Shown here in pieces: positions 54,473 to 64,000 of a DNA stretch of 64,000 nt. Location of the stretch: assembly GCA_930367215.1 (NCBI GenBank), contig OV884059.1:25940945-26004944 (forward strand). Reading direction: 5' to 3'. The stretch comes from Pollenia angustigena (taxonomy: Eukaryota; Arthropoda; Insecta; Diptera; Polleniidae). The notes beneath the pieces were generated by a model that saw only the letters and a program-made list of their open reading frames with translations, made no database searches and was not told the DNA's origin. Within the stretch, counting starts at the first letter, position 1; every line of letters begins with the position of its first letter. The translations under genes and the position numbers were made by a program.

Positions 54473-56851
54473 TTTTATTTTAAAAGAAACATATTTTCTA
54501 GTTAATTTGTTTTCTCTTTTTCTTTTAATAAAATATAATTTTATAGACTTCTTTTAAAATTTTTTCTTAATAAAGCATGCTTTTAGGCGTTTTTTTAAAC
54601 TGAATTTTATTGGTATTTAAATTATATATATATAAATGCATACTTTCAGGGGTTTTTTTAATTAGAGACCAGTTTCAGGATTTTTTTTTAATTTTATTTA
54701 ATTGTAAATACCTGCTGCTTTCTTTTAGTATTTTTGACATTAAAATTTATTGTTTTTTTTTTTTTTTTGGTAAAAAAGTATAGCATTCTCTAAGGCGAGT
54801 TTTAGTTCTTAAAAAGCAAGTGAATGCTAAATTTATTTTTATCGTGAATAAAATTTTCCTTTTAAAGTTTCATTCCTTTTCCTTAAAAAATCAATGGGGA
54901 AAAGCTAAATTGCCAGGGAAAAAACTATTCACTAAAGGGATGAATATTTAATAAAGTTTGCATTTTATCAATAAGTTTTTTTTATTATTTTTTTTTTTTT
55001 TTTTTTTTTGGATTATGTTTATGACTTTTGAAATTTATTTTCTCTTTAGTTTGAAATGTTTTTCCTATTCTTTTTCTTTTACATTTTTTAACCCAATTAC
55101 AAAACAGTTTTAGTTACTTTTTTAAAAAAAAAAAACTTTGCGTGATTTTGGCAACTGCCGTAATAAATTAAATTTTATACATTTTACCACTTTAAAAAGA
55201 AGACCAAATTAAATTGCAAATACATTTTTTCCTTTCTACAAATCTTACATAAAATAAATGATAATATATTAGTGTGTTTAAGGGGAGTGTTACAAAAATA
55301 TATGAGAGTTTTCTTTTTATTATTGTATGTGAAAAAGAAAAAAAAAAAAGTTATTTAATACTATCAAATCATCTAGATGACATGAGCATGTCATGTCAAG
55401 ATACAAACAAGATGACTGTGACTGGCTCAAGACAAAATGTTAATGATGAATATTTAAGATACGATTTCAATAGAGTCATGAATAAAATCTTTGTGCTGCA
55501 AAAACACTAAAGGAAATTTTAATAAGGTTTGGTGGTTTAGAGGAACTTTTCTATTTGCATGATTTTGTTTTAATGATCTCTAGTGTATTTTATGCCTTGT
55601 TTGGTTGGGTTTTTTTTTTCTTTTTTTTTTTATAAATTTTAGCTGAGAAAGCAATAAATGAATTTCTTTTATGCTGATAATTCTCCAGTTTCCAAAGTGT
55701 CTGTATCGTTTTTGAGTAGTAGTTAGAAACACTATTTTGCTTGACTAAGGAAAACTGGAATAAAAAACAACTTTGCAAAATTTTCTATTGTAAAAATGTA
55801 TGGTGTTTATAAAAATATATTTTTATTTGTAACAAGAGAATTATTTATCTGATTTCAATAAAAATTGCTTAGTATAAACATATCAAGAAAATGAGATAAC
55901 ATTTTAGCAAAGAAAATTTACAGTAAAAACTTTAAAAACAGACAGAATGACAACCAGGCGTCTAATAAACTTTAAATAAACATTTATTTTAGCCTTCACT
56001 GTTTTTTTTTTTATAGAATTCCAGCACAATAACTTTTATATTAAAACGTTTCTAAATGTTTGGCTTGGAATTACGTTGTTTAGCTGCCAAAAAATATGCA
56101 ACAAAATCCTTTATATAAAGTAACATTTGCTATTGAGCTCTTAAAATTATGCTATAAAAATGATATTGTTGATAATGTACCGCAGAAAAAAAAAATTAAA
56201 TAAAAATTACATGAAATCATAAAACATTTTTCATATAGATTTCGGTTTGCTTTCATTTTACAAAATATAAATTTTTATAAGCTTTTTATTTAATGAAAAA
56301 AAGAAACCTGATGCTGGTTGGGCTGTTCTTATTTCTGTTGCTAGCATTTAGGGATTATGTGGTTGTACATTTTTTTTTCAATTTATAATTTAATTAAAAT
56401 TTTTCTCTCTTGGATTCAATTTTTAATATAAAATATGGCTAATGAAATAAAAAAAAAAAATAAATAAAATAGCAGTAATAAAAATATTTTAGACAAATTA
56501 AATTTTTAATCGAAATTAAGCAGCTTTTAGTTTTGCAACATTGTCGGGATTTTGGTGGTTTATTTAATAGTTTATAAAATATTTTTAGACAAAAACCCAG
56601 CAATTATGCAGCAATACAAAATAAATTAACCAAGAAAAGCAATAAATCACATGATATACATAAATACACAAACGAAAGAGCCTACTTTTAGGCTAACAAC
56701 AAAAATAATGAACCAAAATTATAAATTAAAAGATACAGCGGGTTTTAAATCTGGTGTTTTCTTTTCTAAATAAAATCTATTTAAGGGCAATAAAGTTGAA
56801 TTAAAAAAAAATTTTTCATATTTTTGATAAAAAATTTTCGAATGTAACTTA
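54473..56851. other. AT-rich intronic DNA, nothing coding
   Basis: GCATGCTTTTAGG is at 54585-54597, GCCTACTTTTAGG at 56690-56702, and there are several long T and A runs. The 78-codon frame at 55274-55510 has somewhat mixed composition but no motif, splice context or neighbour to support it. Confidence 0.35.
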
Positions 56852-57846
56852 AAAGGTGATCCAACCAAAACGCACGATGTTAATTGTAAATAAAACAAAA
56901 AGTTTTCTGACAATTATCTTAATATTTTTTTAACATGTAAGAAGGATCTTTGACAATTATGTGTGAAGCAAAATATCGGCCAAATGCTCGCCACGGCTTC
57001 GGTTGCATACCTCTATGCGATAATCCATATTTTCAATGACTGAGACATAATTAAGGTTCAATGTCGTTAATGTATCGATCTTTTCTATTAAAAATCCTCA
57101 AAATAAGAGGTTCTGCAATGTCAAATCACATCATCGTGGCGGCCCACTAACAACGCCACGACGTCAGATAACAGGGCCATTGACTTTTTCGCGCAATAGA
57201 GCCATTGTTTCGTAAGCTGTGTGACAAGTGGCAACGTCCACCACATATCGTCCAACATTCCTCAATTTCTGTCTACAATATATCTGTTATCATCTCGCGA
57301 TAGCGAACACCATTCATGGTAACTGCTTGGCCAATCTGATTTTCAAAGAAGTGTGCCTCGCCGCTAAAGATGTTTTCTTTGTAAAGTCACCATTGACTTC
57401 TGTCTGTTCAACCAAACATGCAGTGTATTGATGGTGCTTAAAATGGTCATTAGGCTGCAGCTCTTGAGTCAATTGAAATGCTTGTTCAACCTGATTTTCG
57501 AAGAAGCTCGACCCGATGACGACGCAAGCCCATAAACTGCACCAAACATTCCTTTTTTGTGAATGCATCGGCTTTTTAACAATCACTTGTGGATTCTTAT
57601 TTGCACAGAATGCGGCAATTCTGCTTGTTCACGAATCTACGCATCGAATCACAAAGTGCATGAAATGCATTTTGATTTAAACGCCCATTTTCGTAAAAGG
57701 CTTTAATAATCTTAACGCGCTGCTAAATTTCCATGGTTGAATTTTCAAACTTTGAAACAAAGAAAAGTCAAATTAAGTTGGGCAAAAAACATGACTTTAA
57801 GGTGTGACACACAATTAACATCCCGCATTATGGGTGGACCACCCTT
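56852..57846 (-). mobile_element. Mariner-derived element 3, about 1 kb, TA-flanked
   Basis: AAAGGTGATCCAACCAAAAC, GCACGATGTTAATTG and the right end (inverse AAGGGTGGTCCACCCATAAT, GCGGGATGTTAATTG) are inverted ends bordered by TA. It is about the length of a full mariner element, but the transposase is broken into several frames. It shares a block rearrangement with element 1. Confidence 0.75.
57314..57586 (-). pseudogene. Rearranged mariner transposase relic (element 3)
   Basis: On the minus strand the frame reads VKKPMHSQKRNVWCSLWACV then VIGSSFFENQVEQA, matching the mariner PMHPQKVTVWCGLW...IGPYFFE region. It then runs into LTQELQPNDHF and EVNGDFTKK, which in mariner proteins lie upstream of that region, and then into a second FFENQIGQA-like copy in another frame. 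The order therefore shows an internal duplication or transposed block. Several stops follow and no active product is possible. Confidence 0.7.
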
Positions 57847-58029
57847 TATTATTATATTATAATTTTTAATATTTAAAAACGTTGACAATTTTAGAGTAAA
57901 ATTTTTATTTTAAAATAAATAAAAGTAAAAAATGTTGCCTATTTTAAGGCCTGGTTCTGAAAATTTAAATCGTTCTCTTTACATTAGCATACAAATCTTT
58001 AATTAGAAAATACTGTCTATTTTAGGCAT
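57847..58029. other. AT-rich intronic DNA
   Basis: Nothing recognised. Confidence 0.3.
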
Positions 58030-58158
58030 AATTTTTAAATTAAAAACATTAGCCTATTTTTAGGATTCTTATATAATTTTTAAATTAAAAACATTTGCCT
58101 ATTTTTAGGGTTCTTATGTAATTTTTAAATTAAAAACATTTGCCTATTTTTAGGGTTC
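58030..58158. repeat. Three tandem copies of a 45-bp unit
   Basis: AATTTTTAAATTAAAAACAT followed by TTGCCTATTTTTAGGGTTCTTATGT recurs at 58030, 58075 and 58120. The CCTATTTTTAGG phrase inside it is the recurrent intronic motif. Confidence 0.85.
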
Positions 58159-58950
58159 ATACAAAATATACAGAGCAATGTGTATGAAGTAGTCTTGAAT
58201 AATTAAAAATAATGATTTTATAATTTTGTAGCTCTCTAAGTTAAATTTTATTATATAAAAAGCCAAAAAATCGTGGCCTACTTTTAGCCTTCCATTAATA
58301 TCTGACTAACATTGAAACTAGAAACGAAACAGCATTTTTCTTTTAATTAATTTCTACGACCCCAATAATATTAAAATAAACATTTTAAAATTTCTAGCAG
58401 GCTAAATATTCAAAGACATTTTACCATTCAGCCATTGGGCTTTTAGGTTTTAACCTAAAATGAAATATGAAATAAATATTTTAAAATAATTTTGTAAATC
58501 AACCTAAAGTGAATTAAAAGTAAAAAATGTCTACATTTCAGGTCTTCATTTTTCATTTCATTACTAAATAATTTGTTATAATGTGTTATACATATATTTC
58601 ATTTTCTCATCATTTATTATTTATAGCAAGCTTTTAGGTGGATACACAAAAAAAAAAAGTTTTTTTTTTATTTATTTTCGTATGCAAGTGTATGTTGTAA
58701 AAGTTAAATGAAGTTGTAAAACGAAAGTTAAATTGAATGTAAATAAAAGTTTAAATGAAATTTAAATGAAATGAGATCAAATATGATAAGTGAACTTGTT
58801 TGAAATGGAAAATTAATGTAAAGCATATATTTAGGTTAATAATAAAACAAATCTATACTAAAGGAACGTTAAAAACCTATTAAAATAATAAAAAAACAAT
58901 GTTTGAAGATATAATTTAAAAAAAATTCACATCTTTAAGGCAAAAGAACT
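58159..58950. other. AT-rich intronic DNA with motif copies
   Basis: GCATATATTTAGG at 58823-58835 and an AGCTTTTAGG-type phrase near 58628. No gene recognised. Confidence 0.35.
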
Positions 58951-59559
58951 GGGCAGTAGGGTGTCCCAAAATTTTTTTTTGTCAGAGGCTCAAGCATAAT
59001 TTGAAAGCTTATAGGGTCCAGTATTTTTGAATTTTTTTTAGATTTTTAGGAAGAGGTTTAGAGGTCGCGCAAATCAAGTCTTTGTTACAAATCTGGTTTT
59101 TCGGCTTTTTTTCAAACTTGACTCACAACTTTGTCAATAACCACGTTCTTTTAATTTTTTGACCGAATATTTCTAAAGAAAATTTCCCAAACTTTATTTC
59201 CATATGCAAAAACTTTAAGTTCCGGCAATATTTTTGTCCATTACGATTCCACATATTAAGTTCTTTTGTAATTTTTTAACAAATTCTGTAAAAAACGGTT
59301 TATTGCTTTTCAAATTTATATGAAAGGTATAAAAACTAGTGACGCGATTTTGAATACCGATAAGTTCTTAACAATTAAGGAAAACAAAAATGGAATTTTG
59401 TCCTACAGTTTCCGAGTTACATTATTTTTATAGTTTGAACCTTAAAAATGGTGATACTTTTTTCGTTATAATTGTTGTATATTTCCATTTATTTTTATAG
59501 TAACGTTTTAACTGTCATTAACTTCTGACATTTATTGATCTTAACCGTTACACGCTGTC

Positions 59560-60300
59560 ATTTTCACTTTCTATTTTATGTGTGCTCCAGGAGCTATCAA
59601 TCGGGCTCGCTGGATAATGAAAATTATCTATTCTTTGAAAATATGCATTTTCCGAAACCAGTTGCATTCTTATATAGACAAATCAAGAGTTGAGGGCTTG
59701 CTTGAATTTAGTTCATTTATTTTAAGAATAAATATCAAATATTGGTACCTCTGCCAGTGCCCTCGATACGCTCCTCCTAATGATCTGAGCCAATTAAAGG
59801 AATTGGATAGTTATAAAATTATTAATTTATAAAGCCGTTGCAAAAGCCTCGCTTAAAACTTTTCTAGGTCTTCAGTGGTACTTTACTCCAAAATTGGCTG
59901 CCCCAGCGTTTTTTGATGAACGTATCGACACCAAAACTTAGCACTTAATGACAAAAAAAAACTTGCAGATCCTCCATGCAGCGATTATGAAGTAGCAAAT
60001 GTTACTTTAACAGAAGAAAACTTTAGAAATAAAGAAATTCAACAATTCATTTCAAAAGCCAGTCTAACTTTTTTGAAGCTTGCAATATTTCAATCGATTT
60101 TTAAAAAATAGATCCAGAGAATTGGAAAGCCAAAAAGTCATTTCAAAAGCAAAGAAAAAAGTTCAACAACTACAAGTGGTAAATGATGTGGCAGAACGAG
60201 GTGTGGTTTTGACTAATACTTATATTAATGTTACAACTTCTGAAACTGATTACCAGAATTTATTTCAAGGATAGAACGACATCGCAAGAACCGCAATAAA
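59560..60300 (+). pseudogene. Decayed gene of the 58951-62872 transposon
   Basis: Two frames look protein-like. The first (59578-59832) contains CAPGAINRARWIMKIIYSLK and IKYWYLCQCPRYAPPNDLSQ. The second (about 60010-60274) contains VVNDVAERGVVLTNTY, preceded in another frame by SKASLTFLKLAIF-type sequence. I believe related proteins (a conserved xNDxAERGV phrase) occur as uncharacterised insect proteins linked to transposons, but that is from memory and unsure. Frame changes and stops (for example between 59832 and 60080) make it a pseudogene. Confidence 0.5.
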
Positions 60301-60689
60301 TGATTTTTCACAGAGCAAAAGAAAAGTTTTTTTTTTTTGTTGATTGGGTAAGATTGGTGAACTGGCAAACAGCTTATAATAACATATACTGGGTATAAAG
60401 ATAAAAACGGGTATAACTCAGGAACGGTAAGAACAAATTTAAAAATTGTTCATTCATATTCAAACTGCATCATTACCCTACAAGAATAGTGACGGTCATT
60501 TGACCTATCATATGACCGACATTGCTGATACAGATGTCGGTCATCGCGTAGAACAAAGTTTCTATCATTTTCTTAAGGCCAACGTGAAAAAAATGACCTG
60601 AACTTTTGTGTACGTGTGATTTTGCATCCTTCTTTAACCTATGAATTTTGTGGTAGATAAAACATATATCTGATCTGTTTACTCTTATA

Positions 60690-60800
60690 CTCTTAACATA
60701 TCAGTACTGATGTATGAACCGGACACAGCTGACTAGTCAGTACTGATGCATATACCGGTCCCAGCTGACTAGTCAGTACTGATGTATATATTCGTCACTA
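60690..60800. repeat. Short tandem repeat, about 2.5 copies of 43-44 bp
   Basis: CAGTACTGATGYATRWACCG, then GWCMCAGCTGACTAGT, recurs at about 60702, 60746 and 60775. GTCAGTACTGAT is itself near-palindromic. Confidence 0.65.
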
Positions 60801-60961
60801 CTGACGTATTTTTAGCTTAAATAAAACACGATTAATTTTATTAAATTCTCACACATATTTTTGTTTTTTATTTTAAATAAAATTCAATATTTGTTCGTTT
60901 TACAAAATAAATTAAATAAATAAATAATTATTTTTTGTCCTATGTGGTAATTTAAATTTTA

Positions 60962-61217
60962 TAAAGCTTTTTTGCAATGGTCCCAACTTCAATATTTCAC
61001 TTGGGTTTTGCTTAAGTCAACCTTTGGTTAGCTTTGATGCTATAGATAAGTACATATACTAAGGAATGATCCTACACTACCAGAATATCTCATAGTTTCA
61101 TTAGAATCATTCCTAAGTATATGTTTACATCTATAGCATCAATGTTAACCAAAGGTTGGCTTTAGCAAAAACCAAGTGAAATATTTAAAGAATGGGAATA
61201 TTGCAAAAAGGCTTAAT
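60962..61217. mobile_element. Palindromic MITE with about 110-bp arms
   Basis: The left arm (TAAAGCTTTTTTGCAATGGT, ATTTCACTTGG, TTTTGCTTAAGTCAACCTTT, GGTTAGCTTTGATGCTATAG, ATACTAAGGAATGAT) and the inverse of the right arm agree over more than 100 bases, with a short centre. The transcript would form one long hairpin. It is nested in the 3.9 kb transposon. Confidence 0.75.
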
Positions 61218-61443
61218 AAAACAGGGACCGATACAGTTATTCCTCCTTTCATAAACGTCAGATGATAACAGTTTTTTTTATTAAATATTAAACGTTGCTC
61301 GTAACCAATAGTTTTATTAAAAAGTTATTGGTTTTTGCAAAACGTTTGGCTAGATCAAGCACCATTTAACTGCTTCTAAATATCATTGTACAATTCTGCT
61401 ACATATTGTATCCATTCGAAACGTTTGCTTTGTTTAGTTTTTA

Positions 61444-61734
61444 CTAAAAACTTTTTAGACCATAAAGAGTGTCTGATTCCTCACAATTGTAAAGAGCACA
61501 CACTAAAGAGGTTACTGTGCGATCAAGAAGTGCTAGATTTGTGTTTTTCGCTACAATTTGCAAAATACTGTAAAATACAAAAAAAGACGACTTAATTTTG
61601 TTTAAAAACAAATTTTCATGATAACATACCTCTGAATATCGTATATCCAACTCTGGCTCCTTATAATGCAACCAAATCAAGTTGACTGCTGTACGTATGC
61701 GTTTACACCATTCACTGCAGGTGGAAGAATTAAC
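61444..61734 (-). other. Coding-like tail next to the AsnRS fragment, unrecognised
   Basis: Directly after the AsnRS similarity ends, the minus strand reads SSTCSEWCKRIRTAVNLIWL and HYKEPELDIRYSEV, followed by AG|GTATGT, a possible donor. The composition is protein-like but not AsnRS. It may be an exon from the carrier transposon or another captured piece. Confidence 0.3.
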
Positions 61735-62190
61735 ACGGAAAAATGTTTTCGCCTCTAATCATAATATGACGATTATCCAACTGAACATCGGTGCTGAAAG
61801 TATTGAGAATACTTTCAGCACCGCCAGCAGGAGCCAAACCAATTAATTCCCAGTAATCTACATGCAATTCGTGTCCACCTGGTGCATAAAACAAATAAAT
61901 GAGTTTCTACAATATTGTTCACGAAACGAAACTTACCGATTTGCCTTCTGGCACAGGTTTTAGTGTACCAAACATTGTAAAAATCCGTAATGTAAATAAA
62001 AAATTAAACCTTTGCCTTGACGTCTTAAACGATGTGTCCATCCATAGATTTTAACGTTTCTGTTAATTTTCGACACATTCAAATATGCACCTGGCCAACT
62101 GGGATCTTCGGATATGAGTATTTTTGGCTTCATCCAAATTTTGTTTAGGCTTTTCCGCATCTTCAGCTTCGCGTTTTTCTTTTTCGCATT
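61735..62190 (-). pseudogene. AsnRS: Asparaginyl-tRNA synthetase (AsnRS/NARS1) fragment, degenerate
   Basis: Cytosolic AsnRS charges tRNA-Asn. Reading from 62190 downward I see KKCEKEKREAEDAEKPKQNL then DEAKN, matching the enzyme's charged N-terminal helix. After a frameshift come ILISEDPSWPGAYLNVSK and VKIYGWTHRLRRQGKGLIF, the anticodon-binding OB-fold. A deletion of several tens of codons follows, then FGTLKPVPEGKS, an intron remnant with a GTAAGT donor (about 61885-61936, acceptor lost), and GGHELHVDYWELIGLAPAGG up to VQLDNRHIMIRGEN, where it ends near 61735. The catalytic domain is absent. The retained intron shows it is a DNA-level copy and not a processed one. It is embedded in the transposon 58951-62872. 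Confidence 0.85.
61790..61822. repeat. Perfect 15-bp-stem palindrome
   Basis: GGTGCTGAAAGTATT, a GAG spacer, then the exact inverse. It lies inside the AsnRS fragment without breaking its reading frame. Confidence 0.8.
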
Positions 62191-62362
62191 TTTTTAACTT
62201 ACTTACCCAAATCCTTTGGATTTTCTTTATTTATTTTAATAATTTAATAATTATTAAAATATTTTGCAGTATTTAATTTAAACAATTCACAAATTTTCAC
62301 AAATATTAGCCAGTATGTATAACAAAAATTAAAAAAAAATTGACATTTTTGTGGTGTTTTCA

Positions 62363-62400
62363 GTTGTTCTACTCTAACATATATGTTAGAGTGGTACAAC
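62363..62400. repeat. 38-bp near-perfect palindrome
   Basis: GTTGTTCTACTCTAACAT, AT, then ATGTTAGAGTGGTACAAC, with two mismatches. It may be a hairpin or the junction of head-to-head ends. It is between the AsnRS fragment and the transposon's right end. Confidence 0.7.
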
Positions 62401-62963
62401 TAATGTAAAATTGTTGCAAGTGTGTTAGTAAAAATTTTTTTATTTTTAGTTTAGGTCATCCATTTCTTGTAGGGTAGTTTTTCTCGTTTTTATTTAAACT
62501 TAAAAAGTTGTAAAGCGTTATTACAAAATTTTTGAAAAAATTACGTACAATTGAAATTAAGGGTATCTAAATGAGTAAACTCATCACAAAAACTTATAAT
62601 TTTTTCACACAGGAATAAAGCTTGGATACTTTTCTTTCAAACTGTTTCCTCAGGAGTGAAGAAACTCGTGGTATTAACCAAGTTATGAGTAAAGTTAAAA
62701 AAAGGCCGAAAACTCCTTTTTTTATGAAAACTCCATTTGCGCGACCTTTTAAAGTATTCCGAAAATTAAAAAAAAAAAAAAACCAAAAATACTTTACCCT
62801 ATAAGCTTTTAAATTTTAATTGAGCACCTAAGAAAATCAGAAAAAAAATTTTTTTGGGACACCCTAATGCCCATATGTGAAATTTTTATTTGTTAAAAAA
62901 GTTTTCTTATTTTTAAGTTAAAAAAAACTAAATAGTTTGGCTTGAAATGGATAATTTTTTTCT

Positions 62964-62999
62964 AAGTTTAAACTTAATCCACATCTCAAAAACCCGGCC
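62964..62999. repeat. Solo right end of the GGCTGGGTTTTTGAGAT MITE family
   Basis: The inverse reads GGCCGGGTTTTTGAGATGTG then GATTAAGTTTAAACT, followed outside by TAA. This is like the ends of 32848-33063 and 41490-41720. No left end was found. Confidence 0.55.
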
Positions 63000-63119
63000 T
63001 AAAAAGAGAATTTTTTACATTGAAAATGTTGAAAAATGTTACCTACATATTTTCAGGAGTGTTGACTTTTTAAGACAAATTGTTAAAAGTGGAAATACAT
63101 ATTGAAAATTCTAAATATT

Positions 63120-63413
63120 TAAGGAAAATGGGCAGAATCGTAGGACCACGAAGGAAGATAGGGGGAAATTTCTGCCTCTGACAAACTTTCAAACCGATTT
63201 AAATGAAATTTAAATCATAGAAAGAAATATATTTATATGGACACATAAGTTATGTAGTTTTTCAAAAATAGGACCACAAGGGAAGGTGGGGTGCAATTTC
63301 TGCCTCTCATAAACTTTCAACCCGATTTTAATGGAGTTTATAAGCATAGATAAATCCATATTTATATGGACACATAAGCATGATGTATTTTTAAATACTG
63401 TGGTGTAGGGTCC
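63120..63413. repeat. Fragment of the 0.5 kb dispersed fly repeat
   Basis: The sequence parallels 19560-19800: GGACCACRAGGRAAG, GCAATTTCTGCCTCTCA twice, AAACCGATTTAAATGAA, ATAAATCCATATTTATATGG, ATGATGTATTTTTAAATACT, GTGGTGTAGGGT. The 120-codon antisense frame over it (63210-63572) has no support. Confidence 0.65.
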
Positions 63414-63637
63414 CTTCAGGAAATTTGTGTCAATTGGTCCAACAGACTGGTCCTGGGAGTTGTGAAAATAGAACAGGTGCAAAAAGAAAAAACTCATGAC
63501 CAGTGAAAGGAGAACCAATCGGTAGAAAAAGTAATGAATTACAGTACAGTCTTCACCGTTGGTTTGATACATTTTTTTGGGACTTTCTAAGATTTGGCTC
63601 TTGAATTTAATTCTATGATTTGTTTTATTGAAATAAT

Positions 63638-63850
63638 GGGTGCGTTCGTAAATGCATCACTGCGCTGCATCAGTGATTTCAAATGGTTATATATTTATCA
63701 CTGAAGTAAATGCGGATAAAAAAATTGTGAAATACTCCACAAAATTTATATGTAGTCACACAATAAAAAAAATTAAAATTATTCTTTTATCGCCATTAAA
63801 AAAAGTTTGCTTTTCTGATGCAGCGCAGTGATGCATTTACGAACGCACCC
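63638..63850. mobile_element. MITE, 213 bp, 35-bp perfect TIR
   Basis: GGGTGCGTTCGTAAATGCAT, CACTGCGCTGCATCAG is exactly inverted at 63816-63850. AAT lies on both sides, consistent with a 3-bp duplication, and the G-rich end resembles the TTA/TAA-flanked set. Confidence 0.75.
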
Positions 63851-64000
63851 AATACTACATCGTATTGAAATAATACTAAATTTTAGTAACTGTCACTAAA
63901 CACGTCCATTGAGAATAGATTTGTGACTGGTCAAATGGTGCAATTGACCCCCTCCAATGACAACCCAAAAACCTATCACCGGACTACTTTGGTGTCAGTT

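Larger units (their letters stand above)
58951..62872. mobile_element. Unclassified DNA transposon, 3.9 kb, TAGGGTGTCCCAAAA ends
   Basis: GGGCAGTAGGGTGTCCCAAA on the left and its inverse on the right (GGGCATTAGGGTGTCCCAAA) form the ends. The similarity continues inward with interruptions for about 150 bases (GAAAGCTTATAGGGT, AGTATTTTTG, AGGTCGCGCAAAT). Inside are a decayed + strand coding region (59560-60300), a palindromic MITE (60962-61217) and, on the minus strand, an asparaginyl-tRNA synthetase fragment. I cannot name the superfamily. Confidence 0.7.
34805..64000 (+). other. futsch: Presumed first coding intron of futsch (at least 29 kb)
   Basis: No frame downstream continues the MAP1 domain, and I did not see an exon that would encode the expected F-L-S-W-D-type continuation. 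The whole remainder of the window is therefore probably intron, filled with transposons and tandem repeats listed separately. Short exons could still be hidden. Confidence 0.6.

Noticed and set aside
55274..55510. 78-codon + strand frame with fairly balanced composition
   Set aside because: No motif, no good splice sites at either side and no continuation of the MAP1 domain; chance is more likely.
61735..62190. A working asparaginyl-tRNA synthetase gene
   Set aside because: The frame is broken, codons between the OB-fold and FGTLKP are missing, the intron acceptor is lost and the catalytic domain is absent.
63210..63572. 120-codon antisense frame, one of the longest in the window
   Set aside because: It lies over a fragment of the dispersed repeat also present at 19311-19842 and has no domain-like sequence.

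Overview
The window is eukaryotic, very AT-rich and almost gene-free. It looks like a brachyceran fly, probably a calyptrate such as a blow fly or house fly relative. The basis is one fly-type gene start (futsch/MAP1 family) with GT-AG splice signals, the kinds of DNA transposon relics present, and 'GGGTAT...TCTTACTTGTTTT' dispersed repeats of the sort seen in fly genomes. The species is an inference.

The only convincing host gene is on the + strand in the middle. A splice acceptor at 33121-33147 opens a long A-rich leader exon. A start codon at 34342 begins a 152-codon Ala/Gly/Thr-rich N-terminus that ends in the MAP1-family motif GCYLLIILGEPHSEEHKD and stops at a GTAAGT donor after 34798. 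I read this as the first coding exon of futsch (MAP1B orthologue, microtubule-associated). No second coding exon was recognised, so 34799-64000 is probably one intron longer than 29 kb. The region 1-33120 is upstream DNA or a 5'UTR intron.

The rest is a record of DNA transposons. (1) Many 120-1100 bp palindromic or terminal-inverted-repeat (TIR) elements. A distinct set has G-rich ends and TTA/TAA (or TTAA) target duplications (201, 8367, 10544, 11151, 11961, 17828, 20344, 30515, 32848), which suggests PIF/Harbinger-type MITEs; another set has TA duplications (27848, 37755, 39119). (2) Decayed Tc1/mariner-like transposases at 16756-17085, 29159-29782 and about 38690-38990, plus three members of one mariner-derived family at 23485, 53249 and 56852. 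(3) An internally deleted piggyBac element at 45456-46333 with TTAA/TTAC flanks. (4) A 3.9 kb TIR transposon at 58951-62872 that holds a degenerate, intron-retaining fragment of asparaginyl-tRNA synthetase on the minus strand. (5) Tandem arrays of 58 bp (20.4-20.96 kb), 334 bp (34.9-35.9 kb), about 212 bp (43.65-44.4 kb), about 120 bp (49.06-49.87 kb) and 45 bp (58.03-58.16 kb).

Nested insertions can be ordered by comparing copies within the window. An 8-bp-TSD element sits inside a mariner relic (24322-24910). A 0.53 kb repeat sits inside a copy of the 16 kb element (19311-19842). At least three elements interrupt one repeat copy at 37.47-40.72 kb. The most unusual signal is a short recurrent motif close to GCATACTTTTAGG. 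It is scattered mostly in + orientation through the presumed futsch introns and in places reads as a fused 3'/5' splice site (TTTAG|GTAAGT), which raises the possibility of recursive-splicing ratchet points.
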